In this document: positions 7,531 through 14,033 of the stretch, one piece after another | How the letters are laid out: each line of letters opens with the position of its first letter | How positions within the stretch are numbered: position 1 is the stretch's first letter | Assembly (NCBI RefSeq): GCF_009856825.1 | Contig: NZ_WVTD01000025.1 | Location: forward strand, 1-38,617 | Origin: Novosphingobium silvae | GTDB taxonomy: Bacteria; Pseudomonadota; Alphaproteobacteria; Sphingomonadales; Sphingomonadaceae | Reading direction: 5' to 3' | DNA: 38,617 nt | Program-made: the position numbers and the translations under genes | The notes under the pieces: generated by a model | Seen by the model: only the letters and a program-made list of their open reading frames with translations | Told to the model about the DNA's origin: nothing | The model's database searches: none

Positions 7531-7788
7531 GCCCGACAATCACGGGCCGCACGCGCGTTGCTGGGTTGGACACAGGAGACGCTCGCTGACAAGGCCCGCC
7601 TATCGCTGACCGCGCTCAAGCGCCTCGAATCCGAAAGCGGGCTCGATGTGTACGAGACGACGCGCGATCAGGCACGCAGGGCCTTGGAAGCTGCCGGCAT
7701 CGTCTTCCTGTCGACCGACCGAGGGCAAGGAGTGCTGCTGGTCGATGATCGCGGAAACAAGCCGAACCGATCTACAGGCTTACGCTGA
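7522..7788 (+). CDS. XRE-family helix-turn-helix transcriptional regulator
   Basis: The 88-residue protein starts with a Cro/C1-type HTH at about residues 2-55: ARQSRAARALLGWTQETLAD followed by the recognition helix region SLTALKRLESESG. A short tail (IVFLSTDRGQGVLLVDD) is typical of small ICE-borne XRE repressors. GGAGG at 7508-7512 supports ATG 7522. The start lies inside a perfect palindrome, which points to autoregulation. By analogy with other ICEs it may control the neighbouring DUF2285, AlpA-like and rep/transfer genes, but that is inference. Confidence 0.88.
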   Translation: MITARQSRAARALLGWTQETLADKARLSLTALKRLESESGLDVYETTRDQARRALEAAGIVFLSTDRGQGVLLVDDRGNKPNRSTGLR

Positions 7789-7883
7789 CCTGTGGGCAGC
7801 CAGCTTCCTCATCACTCGCACTGCCTCTATTTCGGATCAAACATGGTTAATAGACGGCACCGCATATTCGCCGAGTCTGCACC

Positions 7884-8144
7884 ATGACCGCACCATTCCA
7901 GGACCTCGCGCCATCGGGGCAAGATCTCACCGATTACGACAAGTCGCACGCCAAACTATACATGCGCTTGCTGGATGCGGCCGCTGACGGCGCGCATTGG
8001 GAGGAAGCCGTGCGGGTACTGTTCGACCTTGATCCCGCCCGTGAACCCGAACGCTGCCGACGCATCCATGACAGCCATCTCGAACGCGCCCGCTGGATGA
8101 CACACACCGGCTATCGGCATCTCCTGCGACAGGCTCACCGCTGA
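7884..8144 (+). CDS. Conserved small protein next to the DUF2285 regulator
   Basis: The 86-residue product contains DYDKSHAKLYMRLLDAAADG and, near the C-terminus, ARWMTHTGYRHLLRQA. From memory this pattern is shared by small proteins encoded just before DUF6499/DUF2285 genes in alphaproteobacterial ICEs. It is predicted to be mostly helical, with no enzymatic motif. ATG 7884 has no strong ribosome binding site. Its position between two DNA-binding regulators suggests a partner or modulator of element regulation, but the function is unknown. Confidence 0.7.
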   Translation: MTAPFQDLAPSGQDLTDYDKSHAKLYMRLLDAAADGAHWEEAVRVLFDLDPAREPERCRRIHDSHLERARWMTHTGYRHLLRQAHR

Positions 8145-8158
8145 GAGGCTTGCGAACC

Positions 8159-8185
8159 TGCGTGATGCCCTTTCGACATCACGCA
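8159..8185. promoter_or_regulatory. 9-bp inverted repeat upstream of the DUF6499/DUF2285 gene
   Basis: TGCGTGATG (8159-8167) and CATCACGCA (8177-8185) are perfect inverted repeats separated by nine bases. They sit about 90 bp before the start of the regulator gene. They fit a dimeric operator or a weak terminator of the preceding gene; there is no T-run, which favours an operator. Confidence 0.5.
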
Positions 8186-8273
8186 ATGCCCTCCTCCGGG
8201 CTTCCAACACCCTCGTGGCACCCCGAAAAATCACACGCTCGACTTACGCGCACCACGCGGGAGAGTTGATGCG

Positions 8274-9036
8274 ATGAGGCCCGATACATCGAACTGGCGA
8301 GACGACCGCAGCTACGATTTCTTCGATACACTGCCGATCGAAGGTCTCGCCTGGGAGTGCCTTCGCAGATACCGCCCTTATCAGGACGATTACGCCAGAC
8401 TGGTCGATGCTGGCGACGAGACTCAGCCGCTGCCGGACGACAGGCAGCAGCGCTGGGGGTTGCGATTTCCCTGCAAGACCAGGTCGTTCTGCCCTACAGC
8501 AACAGGTGGTGTGGTCGCCGCAGAGCGATCCCGCCGTCCTCTTTCTGACAGCGCGGCCGAACTTTCTGCCGTCCAGCTCAAACCGCCTCGCCGACAGGTT
8601 CGGTGCGGGACGTGATGGTCCTGAAGGAGCCTATACCGGTCTTCCCGAGCACGACCTCCAGCTACTCTTCCAACCCGGCATATCCGCACACGACCAGCTT
8701 GCAGCGGTCGTCCCCATCGATGACGACATCCTCGATCGCATCGATGCGCTGACACGCCTCGCGCGCGCCTGGCTCCAACGTCCGCCATTGCGCGACACGC
8801 GCATGACCGCCGAGCAGCGCCGCCGCTTTCGCCTCAAACTTCGTGCTGCTGACGGCCGCATGAACGGCGCGACCTATCGCGACATCGCCATCGCAATCTA
8901 TGGCGCGGTGCGCATCGATGCCGACCCGTGGAAGACCTCGCCGCTGCGGGATGCCGTGATCGCCTTCGCCGAAGCCGGATTGGCCCTCATCGATGGCGGC
9001 TATCTGCACCTGCTTCGGCATCGTCGGCGCACCTAG
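8274..9036 (+). pseudogene. DUF6499/DUF2285 (RovC-like) transcriptional regulator, frameshifted
   Basis: Two frames together make one normal protein. From ATG 8274 the frame encodes an N-terminal DUF6499 (transcriptional-regulator-like) domain, SNWRDDRSYDFFDTLP to RWGLRF. It then runs out of register into unrelated residues up to 8615. The +1 frame picks up at about 8470 with LQQQVVWSPQSDPAV. It continues through a complete DUF2285 domain (DIAIAIYGAVRID, SPLRDAVIAFAEAG) to the stop at 9036. Deleting one base in the run TTTCCC (8466-8471) restores a 253-codon ORF. So this is either a recent +1 indel inactivating the regulator or a sequencing error in a short homopolymer. DUF2285 is related to the DNA-binding domain of the regulator RovC. 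Confidence 0.8.
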
Positions 9037-9125
9037 CCTGCGCCACCGACAGGGGTGGGGAATTTAGCCATCCCAAGTCCCCCATCCGTCCCGCCGGAGG
9101 TTCTCCGCCACCGTTGTCGCTGTCA

Positions 9126-9144
9126 GCCGCTGATCGCCAGCGGC
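9126..9144 (+). promoter_or_regulatory. Small hairpin in the leader of the AlpA-like gene
   Basis: A perfect 7-bp stem, GCCGCTG and CAGCGGC, encloses ATCGC. It ends 15 bases before the CGGAGG ribosome binding site (9159-9164) of the HTH gene. A leader structure or a regulator binding site is possible. Confidence 0.35.
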
Positions 9145-9172
9145 CCCCAGTAACCCCACGGAGGCCCGCCCC

Positions 9173-9454
9173 ATGCGACCCGATACCGCCGCGCTCCCGC
9201 CACGCTACCTGCGGACCAAGGAAGCCGCTGAATTTCTCAGCCTGTCTGCGCGCACCCTCGAAAAACACCGCACCTACGGAACTGGTCCGGCCTATCACAA
9301 ACTCGGCGGGCGCGTCGTCTATTCGGTCGACGATCTGGAGACCTGGGCCGAGCGCGGCGCCGTAACCTCGACGTCCGATCCGCGCGGCTCCGTGCTTCCC
9401 GCAAAGCGCCAGACGCTGCCGACCGGCCAGATCGCCGGCCGATACGCACGCTGA
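9173..9454 (+). CDS. AlpA/MerR-type helix-turn-helix DNA-binding protein
   Basis: The 93-residue protein has a single winged-HTH of the excisionase/AlpA type at about residues 12-60. It reads YLRTKEAAEFLSLSARTLEK, then YHKLGGRVVYSVDDLETWAE. CGGAGG at 9159-9164 supports ATG 9173. Genes of this kind directly precede repA in many alphaproteobacterial elements (from memory). They are thought to regulate rep/par/tra transcription or to act as recombination directionality factors. No integrase is present in the window to pair it with, so regulation of the downstream rep operon is the likelier role. Confidence 0.85.
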   Translation: MRPDTAALPPRYLRTKEAAEFLSLSARTLEKHRTYGTGPAYHKLGGRVVYSVDDLETWAERGAVTSTSDPRGSVLPAKRQTLPTGQIAGRYAR

Positions 9455-9472
9455 TTGTGGCCGGTCTCTTTC

Positions 9473-10633
9473 ATGGTGGTGCGTCGTCGTGACCCTTCGG
9501 AGCGTGGGCAGCTCGACCTGTTTCGCGCGCTTCCCGGCGACTTCGCGCCACGAGACGCGCAGGATCTCATGGCCTATCCCTTCTTCTCCCTCTCGAAATC
9601 GCACCGCATAGCGCCGATCGACTTTTCGGCGGGCGGTGTCTCCATCCGGGTAGAGGCCGTTCCCGATCATGGCATGGCCACGATCTGGGACGCCGACATC
9701 CTGATCTGGGCCGCCAGCCAGATCGTCGAGGCCCGCGACGCGGGCCTGCGCACCTCGCGTCTGATGGCGGCGACACCCTATGAGATCCTCACCTATGTCG
9801 GGCGCGGCACATCCAAGCGCGATTATCAGCGGCTCAAGGCCGCGCTCGACCGGCTGCAATCGACCACCATCTCGACGTCGATCCGCCAACCCGCCGAAGG
9901 CCGCCGTCACCGCTTCTCGTGGATCAACGAGTGGCAGGAGCGCACGGATCGTCAAGGACGACCGGATGGCATCGAGCTGATCGTCCCCGACTGGTTCTAC
10001 AAGGCCGTCCTCGATGACGCGCTCATCCTCACCATCGATCCGGCCTATTTCGATCTCACCGGCGGCCTCGATCGCTGGCTCTACCGCATCGTGCGCAAAC
10101 ACGGAGGCCGTCAGCGCGGCGGCTGGCGTTTCGACCTACGCCACCTCCACCTCAAATCCGGCAGCCTGTCGCCGTTCAAGCGCTTCGCCTTCGAACTGCG
10201 CGACATCGTGCGACGCCAACCACTGCCCGGCTACCTCCTGTCGCTCGAAGTGGAAATCGGCGGGCGCACGCTGCTGGCTTTCGAGCCACTGGCCGCCTGT
10301 GGAAAACCTGTGGACGGCCTCGTGCTATCGGGAACCCGACCTATCGTGCCATCGGGAACCCGAGGCTCGTGCCATCAGGAACCCAAGCCGGCCTTAACGT
10401 CTGGAAATCGTGGGCGGATTCGCGCCCTTAACTTAGAGTCTAACCAAGAATCTAACTTTGAAGAGCGCGCGCGCGATGTGGAAAACCTCATCCGCACCGC
10501 CGCAGCGAGCCTCCGCGCCGCCGGCAAATCACCGCGCAAGGGTGCTCCAGCCGCTCAGACGGGCCGGAAAGAGAGCGAACCGGCTTCCCCCGATCAGCTT
10601 CCGCTCCTCGATCGGCCTGGAGGTGCGCGATGA
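9473..10633 (+). CDS. repA: Replication initiator protein A (RepA)
   Basis: The 386-residue protein belongs to the plasmid RPA/RepA family (PF10134). Hallmarks are QLDLFRALPGDFAPRDAQDL, MAYPFFSLSK and the winged-helix segments PYEILTYVGRGTSKRDYQRL and GGLDRWLYRIVRKHGG. The family binds repeats at the element's own origin to start replication. In Tn4371-like ICEs it may support autonomous circular replication. ATG 9473 is chosen over TTG 9455. The C-terminal tail (SGTRPIVPSGTRG) is encoded by iteron-like DNA repeats, suggesting the origin lies inside the gene. The stop overlaps parA (ATGA), beginning a chain of coupled genes. Confidence 0.9.
   Translation: MVVRRRDPSERGQLDLFRALPGDFAPRDAQDLMAYPFFSLSKSHRIAPIDFSAGGVSIRVEAVPDHGMATIWDADILIWAASQIVEARDAGLRTSRLMAATPYEILTYVGRGTSKRDYQRLKAALDRLQSTTISTSIRQPAEGRRHRFSWINEWQERTDRQGRPDGIELIVPDWFYKAVLDDALILTIDPAYFDLTGGLDRWLYRIVRKHGGRQRGGWRFDLRHLHLKSGSLSPFKRFAFELRDIVRRQPLPGYLLSLEVEIGGRTLLAFEPLAACGKPVDGLVLSGTRPIVPSGTRGSCHQEPKPALTSGNRGRIRALNLESNQESNFEERARDVENLIRTAAASLRAAGKSPRKGAPAAQTGRKESEPASPDQLPLLDRPGGAR
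10321..10386 (+). repeat. Three iteron-like direct repeats inside repA (candidate oriV)
   Basis: Three 19-bp copies occur at 10321-10339, 10345-10363 and 10368-10386, with consensus CGTGCCATCGGGAACCCGA. The second differs from the first at one base and the third from the consensus at two. The period is 24 then 23 bp, about two helical turns. The period of 23 breaks the reading frame, so the repetition is conserved as DNA and not as protein. Confidence 0.7.
10428..10461 (+). other. AT-rich stretch next to the iterons (possible DNA-unwinding element)
   Basis: This 34-bp stretch is markedly AT-rich against its GC-rich surroundings. It contains two TCTAAC repeats at 10439-10444 and 10451-10456, 12 bp apart. 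An AT-rich repeat region flanking iterons is the usual layout of an origin's melting region. It is still inside the repA coding sequence. Confidence 0.45.
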
Positions 10634-11283
10634 TCGTCGCGTTCCTCAACCAGAAAGGCGGTGTCGGCAAGACGACGCTGGCGCTCAACCTCGCGGGCGA
10701 ACTCGCTGGGCGCGGTCAGCGCGTCACCCTGATCGATGCGGACCCACAGGGATCGGCCCTCGACTGGTCTGAGCAGCGCAGCCATGAGGGCCTGCCGCGC
10801 CGGTTCGGCGTCGTCGGCCTGGCGCGCGACACGCTCCACCGCGAAGCGCCGGCGCTGGCCCGCGATGTCGACCACGTCGTCATCGACGGCCCGCCGCGTG
10901 TCGCAGCGCTCATGCGCTCGGCGCTGCTCGCCGCCGACCTCGTGCTGATCCCGGTGCAGCCGTCGCCGCTCGACGGCTGGGCATCGGCCGAGATGCTGGC
11001 GCTGCTCCGCGAAGCCCGCGTCTATCGCCCGGAACTGGTCGCCCGCTTCGTGCTCAATCGTTGCGGTGCGCGCACCATCCTGGCCCGCGAGACAGCCGAG
11101 ACCCTGGCCGATCACGATCCACCGTTGCTCGCCACCACCATCGGCCAACGTGTCGCCTTCGCCGCCGCCGCGCAGACCGGCCGCCTGGTCGCCGAACTCG
11201 CCGATGCGACATCGGCCGCGCGCGAGATCGCGGCCTTCGCCGATGAACTCCTGCGTCTGCGGATCGACGGGGGCGCACAATGA
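10630..11283 (+). CDS. parA: ParA-family partition ATPase
   Basis: The 217-residue protein has the deviant Walker A motif KGGVGKTT at residues 9-16 and a Walker A' segment VTLIDADPQGSALDW. The Walker B-like segment VDHVVIDGPP follows. This is a short ParA (type Ib-like, without an N-terminal HTH), which relies on a small partner that binds the centromere. It forms ATP-dependent gradients on the nucleoid that segregate the element. It overlaps repA by ATGA and the next ribbon-helix-helix gene by ATGA. That gene is the likely ParB/ParG functional equivalent. Confidence 0.93.
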   Translation: MIVAFLNQKGGVGKTTLALNLAGELAGRGQRVTLIDADPQGSALDWSEQRSHEGLPRRFGVVGLARDTLHREAPALARDVDHVVIDGPPRVAALMRSALLAADLVLIPVQPSPLDGWASAEMLALLREARVYRPELVARFVLNRCGARTILARETAETLADHDPPLLATTIGQRVAFAAAAQTGRLVAELADATSAAREIAAFADELLRLRIDGGAQ

Positions 11284-11531
11284 ACGAACGATCCCCCCGT
11301 CGTGGCTTCGCCTCGCGCCCCGCCGATCCCGACCAATGGATCAAGGCTGCGGACAACGCACCACGCGCCGCTGACGTTGCCGCGTTCACCGCCAGGCTCA
11401 CCATCGATGTGACCCCCGAACTGCGCGGCCGGATCAAGATCGCCGCGTTCGGGCGCGGCGTCACCGTCGCCGACATGCTGCGTGAGCTGCTCGCGCGTGA
11501 ATTCCCCTCGACACCAGGAGACCCTACATGA
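11280..11531 (+). CDS. Ribbon-helix-helix partition partner (ParG-like)
   Basis: The 83-residue protein has a basic, proline-rich N-terminal tail and a C-terminal ribbon-helix-helix: FTARLTIDVTPELRGRIKIA followed by GVTVADMLRELLAREF. In type Ib partition systems a small RHH protein of this size binds centromere repeats and stimulates ParA through an arginine-bearing N-terminal tail. Position directly after parA and ATGA coupling support that role. A pure repressor function for the operon is an alternative and would not exclude the first. Confidence 0.78.
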   Translation: MNERSPRRGFASRPADPDQWIKAADNAPRAADVAAFTARLTIDVTPELRGRIKIAAFGRGVTVADMLRELLAREFPSTPGDPT

Positions 11532-12049
11532 CCGGCACTGCGGCTCCCCGCATGCGCGGCGGCCCGCTGCCGTCAGCGCCCCCCCATGGCAGCATGACCC
11601 ACGTCGAACTGACGTGGATCGAGAAGAAGATCGAATACTGGATCAGGTTCGGCCGTGAGGCGCATGAACAGATCCTCGACCGCCGCCGGCGTGTCATCTT
11701 CTTCCGTCCGAACACCGTATTCGCGTTCGTGCGATGGGCGGCCAACGATTTCGGCACGATCGTCTCGCGCATCGATATCGTGCGCGCAGTCGAGCCCGGA
11801 GAGCCCTACCAGACGCTGCCCTTTGTCCGGCCGGGCGGCGAAATCCTGCTCAGGATCGACGGATGGCCGAAGGTCGAAGACGTGCTGCGCCACGTCGATG
11901 CCATTGAAGCCATCGGCATCGAGGCGGACGCCGTTTCGCCGGAACACTGGCGTCACGTCCACAACCGGATGGCGGCTGGACATCAGCCGCGCGCCTATAC
12001 GCACGACCAGCATCGCGCCTTCCTCCTGCGCCGGAGGACGCAGTCGTGA
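11528..12049 (+). CDS. DUF2840 family protein
   Basis: The 173-residue protein shows the DUF2840 pattern: HVELTWIEKKIEYWIRFGR near the N-terminus, then FAFVRWAANDFGTIVSRIDI and LLRIDGWPKVEDVLR. The family occurs in the same place, between parA and traF, in alphaproteobacterial ICE transfer regions; its function is unknown. It overlaps the RHH gene before and the signal-peptidase gene after by ATGA, so it is an integral part of the operon. No transmembrane segment or catalytic motif is apparent. Confidence 0.88.
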   Translation: MTGTAAPRMRGGPLPSAPPHGSMTHVELTWIEKKIEYWIRFGREAHEQILDRRRRVIFFRPNTVFAFVRWAANDFGTIVSRIDIVRAVEPGEPYQTLPFVRPGGEILLRIDGWPKVEDVLRHVDAIEAIGIEADAVSPEHWRHVHNRMAAGHQPRAYTHDQHRAFLLRRRTQS

Positions 12050-12591
12050 CGCGAGCCGGTCTCTTCCTCGTCATGACTCTCGCGACCGCGGGGATCAGCT
12101 ATCCGGCGCTCACCCCGATGCCGATCAAGCTCCTGTGGAACGCATCGGCGAGCGCCCCCATCGGCTTCTACACGATCGACGTCGACGGCCCGTTCGACGT
12201 CACCGATCTCGTTGCCGTCGACGCGCCCGAGCCGCTCGCGACCTTCATGGCCGAGCGCGGCTATCTGCCCAAAGGCGTTCCGCTGCTGAAGCGCATCCTC
12301 GGCGTCTCCGGGCAGACCGTTTGCCGTTCGAACGCCTCCATCGCGATCGATGGCGTCGAGATGGGCGATGCGCTGCCGCGTGATCGCGCCGGGCGCGACC
12401 TACCGATCTGGCAGGGCTGCCGCCGCATCCCGACCGGCGAAGTCTTCCTGATGAACTGGCAGGTCCGCGACAGCCTGGACGGTCGCTACTTCGGCCTGAC
12501 GCCCACCGATCAGATTATCGGCCGCGCTGTCCCCTTGTGGACCGACGAAGACGGAACGGGCCGCTTCGAATGGCGCGCGCCGACACGATGA
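12046..12591 (+). CDS. traF: S26-family signal peptidase, TraF-like pilin maturation protease
   Basis: The 181-residue protein has one N-terminal membrane segment (residues 4-22) and the S26 catalytic dyad. The serine is S36 in SASAPIGFY and the lysine is K82 in PLLKRILGV. C-terminal motifs VFLMNWQVRDSLDGRYFG correspond to the conserved box with the SLDSRY-like pattern. TraF of RP4 cleaves and cyclises the TrbC pilin; here it would process the TrbC encoded at 19393. Its active site faces the periplasm. Length and key residues are normal. Confidence 0.92.
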   Translation: MTRAGLFLVMTLATAGISYPALTPMPIKLLWNASASAPIGFYTIDVDGPFDVTDLVAVDAPEPLATFMAERGYLPKGVPLLKRILGVSGQTVCRSNASIAIDGVEMGDALPRDRAGRDLPIWQGCRRIPTGEVFLMNWQVRDSLDGRYFGLTPTDQIIGRAVPLWTDEDGTGRFEWRAPTR

Positions 12592-12659
12592 ACCCCTCGC
12601 CATCGGCGGAAGCGGTGTTCGCCGATGGCTTTCCCAACGCCGCCGCAAAGGAAGCAGTC

Positions 12660-13007
12660 ATGCCTCAGATTGGTCAATTCACGCGCCAGGACACGGGCTT
12701 CACCGGCAAGCTGGAGACGTTCACCCTCTTCCGCTATGTCGTCATCGTTCCGGCAGATCCCTCCGATGCCGAGAACGCGCCGGATTACCGTGTCCACGCC
12801 AGCGACGATCGCAAAGCCGAAGCCGGTCCGGAAATCGGCGCGGGCTGGAAACGCACCGGCGAGCGCGCGGGCGAATACGTTGCCGTACTGATCGACGACC
12901 CTGCGCTGCCGCAGCCGATCCGCGCCAATCTGTTCCGCGAAGATGACGCCGGGAATGCCTGGTCGCTGCACTGGTCGCGCCCGCGCGACCGCGCCGGGAA
13001 GGACTGA
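12660..13007 (+). CDS. DUF736 family protein (second copy)
   Basis: The 115-residue product beginning MPQIGQFTRQDTGFTGKLET is a DUF736 member, longer than the first copy by an insertion around VPADPSDAENAPDYRVHASD. The motif GAGWKRTGERAGEYVAVLIDDP is typical. ATG 12660 has AAGGAAG upstream and matches the family start. An earlier in-frame ATG at 12588 overlaps the traF stop and could give a 24-residue extension, so coupled translation is possible. The two DUF736 copies are divergent and presumably not interchangeable. Function is unknown. Confidence 0.88.
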   Translation: MPQIGQFTRQDTGFTGKLETFTLFRYVVIVPADPSDAENAPDYRVHASDDRKAEAGPEIGAGWKRTGERAGEYVAVLIDDPALPQPIRANLFREDDAGNAWSLHWSRPRDRAGKD

Positions 13008-13010
13008 CCG

Positions 13011-13790
13011 ATGTCCGGTCCCCGTCCAACGATGAGCCATCGGGATGCGCGCGGGCGGCATCGCGCCGTCCGGCGCATGGCCTTCCTTCTCCTTTCCGGC
13101 CTGGCCCTCGCAGCGGGCGCAACAGACGCCGCTCTTGCCCAGTCCGTGTCGGCTGCGCGCACGGTCGCTGGCGATCCACACGCCACCTTCGTCACCGAAG
13201 CCTCGCAGCGCTTCGGCATTCCCGAACACTGGATCGTCGCCGTCAAACGCGCCGAAAGCGCCGGCGATGTGCGCGCTATATCGTCGGCCGGCGCGCTGGG
13301 GCTGATGCAGGTCATGCCCGATACCTGGGCCGCGCTTCGCATTCGCTATGGGCTCGGGCGTGACCCCTACGACCCGCGCGACAACATCCTCGCAGGCGCT
13401 GCTTACCTGCGCGAAATGTTCGACCGCTATCGCACGATCCCCGCAATGCTCGGCGCCTACAATGCGGGGCCTGGCCGCTACGACGAATACGTCCAGACCG
13501 GCCGCGCCCTGCCCGCCGAAACTCGGGCCTACATCGCGCTGCTGGCTCCGCAGCTAGGCGCACCATCGCCGTCGAGCGCGCCATCGGTTGCGCCGCCACC
13601 GCCGCCGGATTGGCGGGAAGCGCCGCTCTTCGTCGTGCGTTCCGCCGACGCTCGTTCGGCAACATCGACATCGGAAAGCGCGCGGTCGAACGACAGCCGC
13701 TCCTCCGTCGCGGCGCGCGTTCCCGATACCGCCGAAGACTCGAACGCCCCTATCGTGGTCGCTCGCTCTGACGGTGGAGCGCCCCGATGA
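13011..13790 (+). CDS. Lytic transglycosylase (SLT domain) of the transfer system
   Basis: The 259-residue protein has an arginine-rich start, a hydrophobic signal segment (residues 22-43) and probable cleavage after AALAQ. It then carries a Slt-type lysozyme-like domain. The catalytic glutamate is E82 in VKRAESAGD, followed by the signatures GALGLMQVMPDTW and MLGAYNAGPGRYDEY. It would cut peptidoglycan in the periplasm to make room for the mating channel, as VirB1-type proteins do. The C-terminal 80 residues are a Pro/Ser/Ala-rich, low-complexity tail. GGAAGGA lies about seven bases before ATG 13011. Confidence 0.92.
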   Translation: MSGPRPTMSHRDARGRHRAVRRMAFLLLSGLALAAGATDAALAQSVSAARTVAGDPHATFVTEASQRFGIPEHWIVAVKRAESAGDVRAISSAGALGLMQVMPDTWAALRIRYGLGRDPYDPRDNILAGAAYLREMFDRYRTIPAMLGAYNAGPGRYDEYVQTGRALPAETRAYIALLAPQLGAPSPSSAPSVAPPPPPDWREAPLFVVRSADARSATSTSESARSNDSRSSVAARVPDTAEDSNAPIVVARSDGGAPR

Positions 13791-14033
13791 GCTGCGGAAG
13801 TATCCTTCGCACTCTGTCGCATTCCGGCGTGACATGGAGGGCACAAGGGGGAGAGGCAGGCACAACAACCGCACGATGGCAGGATAAAAGGCCGCACATT
13901 GCGCGTCGGTCGGGCGGTTGTATTTGCAGGATATTTTGGCGCGCTCCGCACATTGCCGTGCTCATCGGCAATGTGTGCCTGACGCCCAACTATCTGTATC
14001 AGCGCGATTTTTCGCACATTGCGGGCTCGCGTC
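13791..14033 (+). other. Candidate oriT and control region upstream of the relaxase
   Basis: This 243-bp non-coding stretch contains three direct copies of a GCACATTGC-type repeat at 13892-13903, 13946-13957 and 14012-14023. It also has a perfect 10-bp inverted repeat, CACATTGCCG (13949-13958) and CGGCAATGTG (13966-13975), with a 7-base loop. Near its left end TATCCTTCG (13801-13809) resembles the core of IncP/Ti-type nick sites (YATCCTGY). Position next to the relaxase gene is the usual place of an origin of transfer. The repeats may instead, or also, be repressor sites for the relaxase-traG promoter. Confidence 0.5.
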
